Shown: piece after piece, positions 5,979-14,546 of the stretch
How the letters are laid out: every line of letters starts with the position of its first letter
Position numbering within the stretch: position 1 is the first letter of the stretch
Assembly: GCA_964468725.1 (NCBI GenBank)
Contig: CAYXVU010000002.1
Location: 17,013 to 81,012 of the forward strand
DNA: 64,000 nt
Reading direction: 5' to 3'
Source: CAYXVU01 sp964468725
GTDB lineage: Bacteria; Acidobacteriota; Blastocatellia; UBA7656
Position numbers and translations under genes: made by a program
Notes under the pieces: generated by a model
Database searches by the model: none
What the model saw: the letters and a program-made list of their open reading frames with translations, nothing else
Told to the model about the DNA's origin: nothing

Positions 5979-7886
5979 GTGAAGCAGCTTCTGAAAAACG
6001 GAGGATTCGGCTGGCTGATTGCCTTGATAGGCTGTTTGCTGCTCGGTTATGCCCTGCACGCGCTCGTGGGCAGCCTAGCCGACCGCATCGTCTTTCTGTT
6101 GGCTCTCGCGCTGCTGGGAGCAGCGGCTTACCATCTCGTCTACGAAAAGTTCCGCCAGACCCGCGCGCGCATAGCCGCGCTCACCCAGTTGCGCTTTGCC
6201 ACCATCGAATCGCTTTCGTCGGCCATTGATGCGCGCGACCCACTGACCAGCGGACACATCCAGCGGGTTCGGCAACTGGTAGAAGGATTGGCGCGCGCCG
6301 TCGCCTACCCGCAAGATCAATTGCAAGGGCTCATCGAAGCGGCGCTCCTGCACGACATCGGCAAATTGGCTGTGCCGGAACACATCCTCAGCAAGCCGGG
6401 GCGCTTGAGCATCTCCGAATACGCCAAAGTGAAGATTCATCCGGCTATCGGCGCGGATATTTTGAGCGCCATCGAGTTCCCTTATGAACTCGTCCCCATC
6501 GTCAAACACCATCACGAACGCTTCGACGGCAAAGGCTACCCGATTGGCCTCAAAGGGGAAGAAATCCCACTGGGGGCGCGTATCCTGAGCATCGTGGATT
6601 GTTATGAAGCGCTGACCACCGACCGCCCTTATCGCCCGCGTTACGGGCGCGAGCAAGCCCTAGAGATCATGCGCATCGAAGCCGGACGGGCTTTCGACCC
6701 GACGCTCTTGAAAAAGTTTTTTGAGATCGTCAATACCATAGACCTGCCTGCGCCGCTCAGCCCAGCCCGACCCGCGCCGCCGGTGAACGCTGGTTTGCAA
6801 GGCTTGCAGGTGGCCGATCATCAGCCCTTATCCTATCGCCAGACGCGCACCGAGAAGGCCCTGCGCGACATCGCCGCCGCGCAACAGGAGATTTACTCGC
6901 TTTATGAGATCAGCCAGACGCTCGGTTCGACGCTGAAGCTGGCAGAGATTTTGCCCATTATCGCTGCCAAGTTGGAGAATATCACAGACTTTACGACGCT
7001 GGTCATTTCGCTGACGGACGATGAACGTTTGAGGGCAGCCTGCTGTAAAGGTCGGCACGCCGAAGCCTTAAAAGAAGCCGAGTTCAAGCGCGGCGAGGGG
7101 GCAATCGGCTGGGTGGTCAAACATCGTCAAACGCTCGTCGGCGGGCATCCGCAAACTGAACTGGAGCCGCTCATTGGGCAGCCGCAGGCAGCTCTCTATC
7201 ACTCGATGGCCATCTTGCCGCTGCTGCGCGGCCCGTGTCTGATCGGCGTGTTGGCGCTCTATTCGGAGGCCGATCACGGCTATTCTGCTGATGAAGTGCG
7301 GTTGTTGGAGATTGTCGCCCACCATGCCGCTATCGCACTCGATAATGCGCTGGCCTTCGAGCGCACCCGCGAATCGGCGCTGACCGATAACCTCACCGGT
7401 CTGCCGAACTCACGCTATCTCTACAGCCTCTTTGACCAAGAACGTAGCCGTGCCGAGCGTCACGGTTATAGCCTCGCCCTGTTAATGATGGACCTTGACG
7501 ACTTCAAGAAAGTCAACGACACCTACGGCCATGCGACGGGCGATGCGGTGTTGCGCCACATTGTTCAATTAGCGCGCGTGCAACTGCGTTCCGGCGATGT
7601 CTTGGTGCGTTATGCCGGTGATGAGTTTGTCATTTTGTTGCACCGCGCCTCGCCGGAAACCGCTTGGGAGTTGAAAGATCGGCTGCAATCGGCCATTGAC
7701 GGATTTGTTTACGATGTTCGTCCCGGACGGCAAGCTCGCGTCGGAGTTTCGATTGGCTATGCTTCCTACGGGCCGGACGGTTATTCAATCAATGAGCTAA
7801 TGGAGGTGGCCGACCAACGAATGTATGAAGATAAAATTGCGCGCAAAAGCGGTGCACTATCGCTTTATGCAGCACAGATGAAATGA
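5979..7886 (+). CDS. HD-GYP / GAF / GGDEF cyclic-di-GMP signalling protein
   Basis: The product has 635 aa with a GTG start. Two N-terminal membrane helices (about 8-50) are followed by an HD-GYP domain (about 65-250) with His125-Asp126 (LLHDIGK) and HHHERFDGKGYP at 177-188. This class hydrolyses c-di-GMP. A GAF sensor domain follows (about 310-460), then a GGDEF domain whose signature reads AGDEF (546-550). RSGD (537-540) sits five residues upstream, as in an inhibitory I-site. One chain may therefore both make and break c-di-GMP, or one half may be regulatory. The signature Ala is tolerated in some active cyclases. A small coiled-coil gene follows 9 bp downstream. Confidence 0.93.
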   Translation: MKQLLKNGGFGWLIALIGCLLLGYALHALVGSLADRIVFLLALALLGAAAYHLVYEKFRQTRARIAALTQLRFATIESLSSAIDARDPLTSGHIQRVRQLVEGLARAVAYPQDQLQGLIEAALLHDIGKLAVPEHILSKPGRLSISEYAKVKIHPAIGADILSAIEFPYELVPIVKHHHERFDGKGYPIGLKGEEIPLGARILSIVDCYEALTTDRPYRPRYGREQALEIMRIEAGRAFDPTLLKKFFEIVNTIDLPAPLSPARPAPPVNAGLQGLQVADHQPLSYRQTRTEKALRDIAAAQQEIYSLYEISQTLGSTLKLAEILPIIAAKLENITDFTTLVISLTDDERLRAACCKGRHAEALKEAEFKRGEGAIGWVVKHRQTLVGGHPQTELEPLIGQPQAALYHSMAILPLLRGPCLIGVLALYSEADHGYSADEVRLLEIVAHHAAIALDNALAFERTRESALTDNLTGLPNSRYLYSLFDQERSRAERHGYSLALLMMDLDDFKKVNDTYGHATGDAVLRHIVQLARVQLRSGDVLVRYAGDEFVILLHRASPETAWELKDRLQSAIDGFVYDVRPGRQARVGVSIGYASYGPDGYSINELMEVADQRMYEDKIARKSGALSLYAAQMK

Positions 7887-7895
7887 GAGGAACCA

Positions 7896-8249
7896 ATGAC
7901 CATTCTTACCGCAACCGACGGAGAGTTTGACTACGAATTTTCACCCTCACCGACCAGTACCGCTGCTGCCGGAGAAGGCCACAAAGTCTTCGATCAGATG
8001 GCCGAAGCGCTTGAAGACGAAGCCGCCGTCTTGCGCATGCGCGCTGCCTTCATTGAAGACGAAGAGGAGACGCTCAACCATAAACTCGAAGCCCACATGA
8101 CCACCATGATGCGCTTGCAGATGCGTATGGAAAGCTTGCACGGCGAGCGCCAAGGATTGATTGAAAAAGTCGAAGCCTTGCATGCGGAGGCGCTCTCTCT
8201 GCGCCACGATCTGCACGCTGCCGCCTGCGCCGCAGGAGCGCGCGGCTGA
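7896..8249 (+). CDS. Small coiled-coil protein, hypothetical
   Basis: The product has 117 aa and an ATG after GAGAGGAACC. Residues 1-30 are Ser/Thr/Pro/Ala-rich and probably disordered. Residues 35-110 are a continuous heptad-like helix rich in Glu, Leu, Met and His. No membrane segment or enzyme motif is present. Only 9 bp separate it from the c-di-GMP protein, so the two are likely co-transcribed and it may be an adaptor or scaffold. No known family is recognised. Confidence 0.7.
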   Translation: MTILTATDGEFDYEFSPSPTSTAAAGEGHKVFDQMAEALEDEAAVLRMRAAFIEDEEETLNHKLEAHMTTMMRLQMRMESLHGERQGLIEKVEALHAEALSLRHDLHAAACAAGARG

Positions 8250-8349
8250 GCCGCCCGCTCGATCCTAAGCCGATACGAAGCTCGACTTGCCTGATGCTTA
8301 GGCGCAAGTCGCAACAACCCTGCGCCCTGACCAACTCGATGCCGCTTTG

Positions 8350-8471
8350 TCATAGACCGCCTGTTTTGACAAGGCTGAGTACTAGTACCGAGTTGCGAAT
8401 CAATCTGAGAAGGTTGAAAAGCGGTCTCTGACCGTCTCTCTGACATTGGGCAACGGCGGTCAAAGACCGCC
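8350..8471. repeat. Cluster of GGCGGTC-type palindromes
   Basis: A perfect 7-bp palindrome GGCGGTC-AAA-GACCGCC lies at 8455-8471. Imperfect copies lie at about 8354-8370 (AGACCGCC...TTTTGAC) and 8421-8435 (GCGGTCTCTGACCGT). The same palindrome with a TTT centre recurs at 25481-25497. The space 8250-8549 otherwise holds no visible gene. Confidence 0.5.
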
Positions 8472-8549
8472 TCTCAACGGCGTTTTCTCATTTTGTTGAG
8501 CAATTTGGTATAAGGCTTGAGGCGATTGCCTGAAGCGAAAGAGGGAATT

Positions 8550-8768
8550 ATGGCTTCATCCTCAGGGGGGAAAACGGAGCGCCGAAGCGGGCGCGAACGC
8601 CGCCAGCGCGAACGTCGTCATTCGATGCGGTATGCTTCGGACACGGTCATCATCGTTTCCGGCATCACCTGGGTGGATAATGAAGGCACAGACCGGCGGC
8701 GGCGCGTGCGTCGTCGCGCCGACCGCGAAGCCCTCGCAGAGAAGATCATCAAAGGCTCGTTCGAATAA
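8550..8768 (+). CDS. Small arginine-rich hypothetical protein
   Basis: The product has 72 aa, starting at the ATG at 8550 after AGAGGGA; an in-frame TTG at 8517 has no ribosome-binding site. Two Arg-rich blocks (ERRSGRERRQRERRH at 10-24 and DRRRRVRRRADRE at about 48-60) flank a hydrophobic beta-like stretch (TVIIVSGITWV). Nucleic-acid or membrane binding is possible. The family is not recognised. It converges with the hybrid kinase gene that ends at 8927. Confidence 0.55.
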   Translation: MASSSGGKTERRSGRERRQRERRHSMRYASDTVIIVSGITWVDNEGTDRRRRVRRRADREALAEKIIKGSFE

Positions 8769-8926
8769 ACCTCACGGCTGCCGAACCGGATGCCTCGACG
8801 CCTCCCCAACGAAGATGCGTGCCGATGGGTTTGCCTGTCGGCTCGCGCTCGGTTGATCGGGCTTTTGGGCTTCTCACCCTTCGCCGAAGATTACTGAAGA
8901 GAGCGATAAGAGAATCGTGGCTGCCC

Positions 8927-11900
8927 TTACGAAACGCTGAGGCTGGTCGTGCTTTGCCTGACGGTTCGTATGGCTGTGAGCAGATCATCACGGCCAAACT
9001 CACCTTTCTGAATGAGGATAATTCTGCCGGTATCAAGCGCCAAACGCTCTTCGCGTGTGAGGTCGGCAGCGGTGACCAAAACAATGGGTAACGCCTTCCC
9101 GCGCGCGCTGGCTGCCAAGCGATGGACAAATTCAAAGCCGTCCATTTCCGGCAACATCAAATCCAAGACGACCACATCGGGCTGAAATCGCTCCACCTCC
9201 TCAAGCGCCTGTTCCCCATCGCTTGCCGTGTGAACGGCTGCCGCATGGCCATCCAGCATAGTTACCAACAAGGTGAGGGTATCCGGGTCATCTTCGACGA
9301 CTAGCACGCGCTGAAATTCCGCTGCTCGCTCCGGGTTGAGCGCTTTGATAAGCGCCTCTCGGGTGAGCGGTTTGACGATAAACGCCGAGGCTCCGGCTTT
9401 GATTGCCGGTAATTCGTCGCTTGCATTGGACGAAATCGCGATCACTGGCTGGGCGGCGTTATGCGCGCGGATGCGCCGAATCCCCTCCTGGCTCTTGACG
9501 ATGGAATCGAGGTCGAAGACGATGGCGCGCGGTTCTGCCATCAGGGCAATCTCTACGCCGCTGACCCCATCCTTTGCTGCGGCGACGGCGTACCCGACTT
9601 CGGCTAAATACTTTTTGATGACATAGAAGGCTGAGGCATCGTTTGAAACGATCAACGCCGTATGTTCGGTATCGGCAAACGCCAAGTCCGAGGCGTTGGT
9701 GCGAGCTTCTACGGCAAGCGGTAGGGTGACGGTAAACTGCGATCCTTGACCGGGCTGGCTGGTGACGGAAATTTCGCCGCCGAGCAATTGCACCAAGCGT
9801 TTAGTGATGGCCAGCCCCAACCCCGTGCCGGTGCGCTGCGCCCGATTTTGGTTGTCCGCTTGGCGGAACTCTTCGAATATCTTCTCCAGATCGCTCGGCG
9901 CGATGCCGATGCCGGTGTCCGAGACGGAGATTTGCACCCCCTCTTCTCCCAGTTTGGCAGCCGTGACTTTGACTTCACCGGCGCGGGTGAATTTGAGGGC
10001 GTTAGAGAGCAGATTGAAGAGAATCTGTTGCAATCGGGTCTTATCGGTTTGCAGAGCGGGCAAGTCATTGGCCAGGTCTGTCCGCAGCGGAACCGGGCAG
10101 GCTTCTCTAATCCCTTCCAGCGCTCGCAAGGACGCCTGAATAATCTCGCGGACATCCATCTCTTCAACCTGTAACTCCAGGCGACCGGCATCCATCTTCG
10201 AAAGATCGAGCAGGTTATTGATGAAGGCCAGCAACTCGCGGGCATTGCGCGCCACCCGTTCCAGATTGCTTTGTTGAGCTTCGGCCAGCCGCAGCGCCGG
10301 GTCATCAAGCAGCAGGGAGGTGAAGCCGATAATGGCGTTCATAGGGGTTCGCAATTCGTGCGCGAGGTTTGCCATAAACTGCGATTTGCGACGGCTCTCG
10401 ACAGCTAGTTGGCGATTCTGCTCGCGCAACAATTGATTGTATTGCGCGGTTTCCGCCTGCTCTTGTCCGGCTTCGTACAGAGCGGTCAGGCTGGCCTCCA
10501 TTTGGACAATCTGCGCTTGAATGCTTTGCACTTCGCTGTGGAGATCGGCATTGAGCGTGTGCAGGCGGTCGCGCTCTTTCGCCAGTACGGCGTTTTGTTC
10601 CGCCGCTTTGCGATTGGCCTCGACTAATTGCTGATGGCCGTCCTGCCCGCGCGCGAGGGCTTCATCAAGGTGGAGAATCTTTTCCTGTAAAGCGGCGAGG
10701 ACGGTCTTTTGGTAGCTGTTCTCTTCGGTCGCGCTCACCAGTTGTTGCTCAAGTTCGAGGCGGATCTCTTCGAGCTTCGCTTTGCTCTCGTCCTTGACCC
10801 GCAAGGTGCTTTGCAGATCATCGAGGCTCTCGCTTAAGGTGGCATTCTGCTCGCGCAGCCGCTGATTTTCATCAGCGAGAAAGGACTGGCGATTCTGCAC
10901 GGTTTGCGAACTCTCTTGCAGATTGAAGAGTTCCTCTTCGCGGCTCTCGATTTCGCTTCTCAGGGCTTCGATTTCACGCTCACGGTCGCTCAAACGCGAG
11001 TTGGCTGCTTCGATACGGTGGCCGTTTTTTGCAGCCTCCATCTCCAAGATATCAATGCGTGCGTTGAGCGCAGACTTCTCCTCTTCGAGTTGCTGGCGGA
11101 AGGCAGCCGCCTGCATCAGGGCCTCCGCCGCTGCGCGTTCCCGTTCTTGATATTGGAGGGTGAGTTGATGAAGTTGATCTTTGAGGTCGCGGTGTTTCTC
11201 TTCGAGTTGGATGGTTTGTTGCAAGACTTCGTTATCGGCTTGCAGCAATTTGTCGCGTTCCATCTGGGTCTGCACGACCTCGCGCGTCAACTGCGCGACG
11301 GCGGCCTGCAATTCAGTTTCGCGGTAGCTGGATGAGCGTTCTAGAGCCGCGAGCTTTTCCGTCTCTTTTTCCAAACGGGTGCGAAACAATTCACACCGCG
11401 AATTCAATTCAGCAACCCGAATGGCGGCGCTGGCTGCCGGAGCCAGCCGTCCCAAGGCAATGGCTTCCACCGCTTCGATGGCGCGGTGATTGAAGACGCC
11501 GATCAAGCCAATCGTACCGCTGGCGCCGCGCAGCGGATAGAGCAAGTAGGTATCGCGGCTATCGCCCGGTGCGCCATGTTGTAGGCCGAAGAGTTTATTG
11601 CTGGTGCCATGGGCCTCGTTGAAATCGAAGGTTCCGCCGCGCGCGATCAGTGAGGCATTCAAAATGGCCATTGGAATGCGCGGATACTCTTTGTCGAGGG
11701 CAGCGCCGCTGACCGCCGACAGATGTAGACACATCTGCCGGTTGCCGCAACTGTCAGCCAGCGGACAGCTTTCACAGATATCGCCGCGTTTGACCACCCA
11801 GATTTTGCAGGTCGGCGCTTCCATATCAGCAGCGATCTGCTCGGCAACCAAGGTGAGCGCGCGATCCAGATTGGCGTTGCGTGCGATCTCTTCGAATACA

Positions 11901-11932
11901 TCGCGGATTTGTTCTTCTCTTGCTGTGTCCAT
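8927..11932 (-). CDS. Hybrid histidine kinase: Cys-rich GAF, coiled coil, HisKA, HATPase, two receiver domains
   Basis: The protein has about 1000 aa. I place the start at the ATG at 11932 (MDTAREEQ); the frame is open to a TTG at 12025 (1032 aa, the numbering used here). An N-terminal GAF-like domain carries five cysteines (73, 84, 87, 93, 99) in CESC..C..C spacing, suggesting metal, Fe-S or redox sensing. A coiled coil of about 300 residues follows. HisKA has phospho-acceptor His556 (NLAHELRTP), and the ATPase has NLLSNALKF, DTGIGI and GTGLGL. Two receiver domains end the protein: the first is weakly conserved, and the second is complete (VVEDD, VVLDLMLPEMDG). No membrane segment is seen, so it is cytosolic. 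No cognate output gene is adjacent. Confidence 0.92.
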   Translation of the reverse strand: MDTAREEQIRDVFEEIARNANLDRALTLVAEQIAADMEAPTCKIWVVKRGDICESCPLADSCGNRQMCLHLSAVSGAALDKEYPRIPMAILNASLIARGGTFDFNEAHGTSNKLFGLQHGAPGDSRDTYLLYPLRGASGTIGLIGVFNHRAIEAVEAIALGRLAPAASAAIRVAELNSRCELFRTRLEKETEKLAALERSSSYRETELQAAVAQLTREVVQTQMERDKLLQADNEVLQQTIQLEEKHRDLKDQLHQLTLQYQERERAAAEALMQAAAFRQQLEEEKSALNARIDILEMEAAKNGHRIEAANSRLSDREREIEALRSEIESREEELFNLQESSQTVQNRQSFLADENQRLREQNATLSESLDDLQSTLRVKDESKAKLEEIRLELEQQLVSATEENSYQKTVLAALQEKILHLDEALARGQDGHQQLVEANRKAAEQNAVLAKERDRLHTLNADLHSEVQSIQAQIVQMEASLTALYEAGQEQAETAQYNQLLREQNRQLAVESRRKSQFMANLAHELRTPMNAIIGFTSLLLDDPALRLAEAQQSNLERVARNARELLAFINNLLDLSKMDAGRLELQVEEMDVREIIQASLRALEGIREACPVPLRTDLANDLPALQTDKTRLQQILFNLLSNALKFTRAGEVKVTAAKLGEEGVQISVSDTGIGIAPSDLEKIFEEFRQADNQNRAQRTGTGLGLAITKRLVQLLGGEISVTSQPGQGSQFTVTLPLAVEARTNASDLAFADTEHTALIVSNDASAFYVIKKYLAEVGYAVAAAKDGVSGVEIALMAEPRAIVFDLDSIVKSQEGIRRIRAHNAAQPVIAISSNASDELPAIKAGASAFIVKPLTREALIKALNPERAAEFQRVLVVEDDPDTLTLLVTMLDGHAAAVHTASDGEQALEEVERFQPDVVVLDLMLPEMDGFEFVHRLAASARGKALPIVLVTAADLTREERLALDTGRIILIQKGEFGRDDLLTAIRTVRQSTTSLSVS

Positions 11933-12264
11933 GGCGTATTGCAGGGAATCAAGCGATCTGTCTTCAGTTGCGAGGGCTGCCTGCCGAGTCAGGCTGATTC
12001 TAACCTTACTCGAAATCAGCGTCAATTATTGATGGTAGTCCGAGCGCAGTCGAAGGCCTTGTGAGTTCGGACTTGGCAAGATAAACTTGTCGCTGGTCAT
12101 GAGCAGATCAAGCGGCGCAAAAAAGACGAAGCGACTCTCAAGCGAGCCTTAATCCGAACGAGTTTGGTCAGCAGCAAAGAACCGGAGACGACCGTCGTCA
12201 TCTCTGGCCGGGTCGCTTTAAGCCGCGCGAGCATAGCTCGATGCCACAACCGATGGTGAGCCTT

Positions 12265-12738
12265 ATGGCAGAAGAGATTAAACAAAAGATTCAAGACGAG
12301 CTACGACAGTTGGAAGCCGAATTGCGAACCGAATTGCCGCAAGAACTCAAGAAGGCGGTTGCGATGGGCGACCTCTCCGAAAACGCCGAATATGAGGCAG
12401 CGCGCAACCGCCAGGACTATGTGCGCGCCCGGATCGCCAGTTTGCGCCAGCGACTAGCCGATCTGGCTATGCTGGATACCTCGCGCCTGCCAACCGACCG
12501 CGTGGCCTATGGTTCGACTGTCGAATTATATGACCTCGATGCGCAAGAGGAGATCACTTACATCTTAGTGATGGCCGAAGACGCCGATGTTTCGAAAGGG
12601 AAGATCTCTACCACCTCCCCCATCGGGCGCGGGTTGATGGGCAAGGAAGAGGGCGAGGAGGTCGAAATCATCACTCCCAACGGCAAGCGTCGCTTCGAAA
12701 TCGTCAAGCTTCTGACCATCCATGATAGCCAGCGGTGA
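12265..12738 (+). CDS. greA: Transcription elongation factor GreA
   Basis: The product has 157 aa from the ATG at 12265, which follows GGTGAG and gives the usual GreA length; upstream in-frame ATGs at 12241 and 12253 would add up to 8 residues. An N-terminal coiled-coil with the basic/acidic tip GDLSENAEYEAARNRQ carries the residues that reach the RNA polymerase active site and stimulate transcript cleavage. The C-terminal FKBP-like domain has SPIGRGLMGKEEGEEVEI. GreA rescues backtracked polymerase. GreB is less likely given the motif set. The gene stands alone, with a separate promoter for the next gene. Confidence 0.92.
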   Translation: MAEEIKQKIQDELRQLEAELRTELPQELKKAVAMGDLSENAEYEAARNRQDYVRARIASLRQRLADLAMLDTSRLPTDRVAYGSTVELYDLDAQEEITYILVMAEDADVSKGKISTTSPIGRGLMGKEEGEEVEIITPNGKRRFEIVKLLTIHDSQR

Positions 12739-12779
12739 GGCATACTTTTGCGCCCCGATTGCATCCATTGACCTGCGTC

Positions 12780-12808
12780 TTGACAAGGGAAAAGGCGTTT
12801 GCGATAGT
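12780..12808 (+). promoter_or_regulatory. Sigma-70-type promoter for the CDP-alcohol transferase
   Basis: TTGACA (12780-12785), a 17-nt spacer and GATAGT (12803-12808). The expected start of transcription is near 12815, 37 nt before the ATG at 12852. Confidence 0.55.
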
Positions 12809-12851
12809 AGCGCGTCGGTGGCGCGTTTAGGCCGAAAATAGGAGTCCCGTA

Positions 12852-13562
12852 ATGATTAGTGAGGCCATCGGGTCAGGGGCAAAACGTATCCTCGACGCCA
12901 TCGTGCGCGGGCTGGCGCGCAAGAGCATCAACCCGAATGCGCTGACGTTCTTCGGCCTGTTGATCAACCTCGGCTGCGGCATGCTCTACGGTTATGGTCG
13001 ATTCTTCGCCGCCGGTTGGTTGCTCATCTTCGCCGCGATCTTTGATATGCTTGACGGGCGGGTAGCGCGCCTGCGCGGGCGGGTAACCCGTTTCGGCGCT
13101 TTCTTCGATTCCGTATTGGATCGCTATTCGGACATCGTTGTCTATGTCGGTATTATGGTCTTTTATGCGCGCGACACCGCCGCACACTCGGCGCTGTTGG
13201 TAGCGTTGACCGGGTTGGCGTTGGTCGGTTCGGTTTTAGTCAGCTATTCACGGGCGCGAGCCGAATCGCTGGCCATTGCCTGCAAAGTGGGATTTTTGGA
13301 GCGCCCCGAACGTATGGTGTTGTTGATTATTGCGTCGCTCACTTCGATTGGGCCGACGAGCAGTCCGTTCTTATACAAGATGCCGCAGGTTCTGTGGGTG
13401 TTGGCGATACTCTCTCACTGGACCGTCGTGCATCGCATTTATCATACTTGGCGCGAACTGCGAGAACCGGATCGCGCTGCCATCGAGACGGCACGGGCGG
13501 AGAAACAAGAAGCCGCAAGAAACGAAGCCCTCATGCGAGCCGACTACTCTGTGCAGAATTGA
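12852..13562 (+). CDS. CDP-alcohol phosphatidyltransferase family protein
   Basis: This is a 236-aa integral membrane enzyme. The family signature D-x2-D-G-x2-A-R-x8-G-x3-D-x3-D is fully present in DMLDGRVAR...GAFFDSVLDRYSD (about residues 61-90), including the metal-binding aspartates. About six membrane helices follow. It transfers a phosphatidyl group from a CDP-lipid to an alcohol such as glycerol phosphate or inositol phosphate. The alcohol cannot be deduced; a PgsA-like or phosphatidylinositol-phosphate synthase-like role are both open. The zinc-ribbon protein begins 24 bp after the stop, so the two may be co-transcribed. Confidence 0.88.
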   Translation: MISEAIGSGAKRILDAIVRGLARKSINPNALTFFGLLINLGCGMLYGYGRFFAAGWLLIFAAIFDMLDGRVARLRGRVTRFGAFFDSVLDRYSDIVVYVGIMVFYARDTAAHSALLVALTGLALVGSVLVSYSRARAESLAIACKVGFLERPERMVLLIIASLTSIGPTSSPFLYKMPQVLWVLAILSHWTVVHRIYHTWRELREPDRAAIETARAEKQEAARNEALMRADYSVQN

Positions 13563-13586
13563 GAGTAGCGGGGAGGAGAAAAGAAA

Positions 13587-14357
13587 ATGGTTTGTCCGTG
13601 TTGTGGCGGGAAACTGACTATCGAAGCGCGTATCTGTGAGTGCGGAGCGCGCTTTGTTGGAGAGCCGCTCATCAAACCTCACACCCAAGTCAAACGATTC
13701 GGCCCGGTGATGTGGGCCTATACGATCTTCTTTGCTGTCCTTGCTGCCGCTCTGATCTTCACGAAATGGTTGGCGCTTGGTGCGGTCTTGGTATTGTGGA
13801 CGGCAAGACGGGCGATGAACTTATCGCGTCAGAATGGTGAACTCTACGGCGGCTTGCGCGCGGCAACTGGTCTGTTATTGGTCACCGCTATTGCTGGAAG
13901 CGCAGCGGGCGGCTACGCCATTTCTTACATCCCGCGTTATCTGGATAACTACCAGGCTTATAAAGATGCGGTTGTCCTATCAGAGATGCATCGAATTGCC
14001 GCGCGGCTGGAGGAGCACCGGCTTGCAGAAGGCACCTATCCGCCGGAGTCTGAGACCGGCGAGAAGATTTTAGGACAACCCATGCCGGTAGATTATTGGG
14101 GGAATCGCCTGAAGTATGAGCCGTTCACCGAATCCTATGCCGGAGCCTATCCTCCCAATTCCTATGAGAGAAATTTTTCTTTGGGATCGCAGAAAGTCGT
14201 TGGCATCAGAAAGACCAATAACCCCGTGCCGCTAACCAGCATCCCGATCAACAACTTCATTGTTCGCTCAGCCGGAGCTGATGGGAAGTTCAATACTTCG
14301 GATGACATCGTCATGCGCGACGGCATCGTGATCTCCTCACTGGAGTTAAAGAAATAG
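13587..14357 (+). CDS. Zinc-ribbon membrane protein with GspG-like C-terminus
   Basis: The product has 256 aa. CPCCGG...CECG at residues 3-20 forms a four-Cys zinc ribbon. Three or four hydrophobic helices follow (about 40-125). The C-terminal ~130 residues resemble the globular part of type II secretion pseudopilins: DAVVLSEMHRIAARLEEH, GTYPPES, DYWGNRLKYE and SAGADGKFNTSDDI. There is no prepilin peptidase cleavage site at the N-terminus, so it is not a normal pilin. The role is unknown. The combination suggests a membrane-anchored, calcium-binding pseudopilin-like domain outside the membrane. Confidence 0.7.
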   Translation: MVCPCCGGKLTIEARICECGARFVGEPLIKPHTQVKRFGPVMWAYTIFFAVLAAALIFTKWLALGAVLVLWTARRAMNLSRQNGELYGGLRAATGLLLVTAIAGSAAGGYAISYIPRYLDNYQAYKDAVVLSEMHRIAARLEEHRLAEGTYPPESETGEKILGQPMPVDYWGNRLKYEPFTESYAGAYPPNSYERNFSLGSQKVVGIRKTNNPVPLTSIPINNFIVRSAGADGKFNTSDDIVMRDGIVISSLELKK

Positions 14358-14413
14358 CGCGCAAGACCGGTCGCTTGATGAACGGGCGCGGTTTGGCGTC
14401 AACGAGAAGACAG

Positions 14414-14450
14414 AAACGGGGCGGGCGTGACGGCTCGCCCCGTTTGATTC
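14414..14450 (+). terminator. Strong terminator hairpin
   Basis: AAACGGGGCGGGC (14414-14426) pairs with GCTCGCCCCGTTT (14433-14445), leaving a short loop, followed by GATTCT. It separates the zinc-ribbon gene from the acyl-CoA carboxylase operon. Confidence 0.65.
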
Positions 14451-14546
14451 TATAAAGCAACAAAGCAGACGAAGAAGAGACAAGGTGGATTAGGCGGGCA
14501 GGGCGCGCAGCCGGGTCGCCTCTCTTCAGGCAATCGAGATCGTCTT

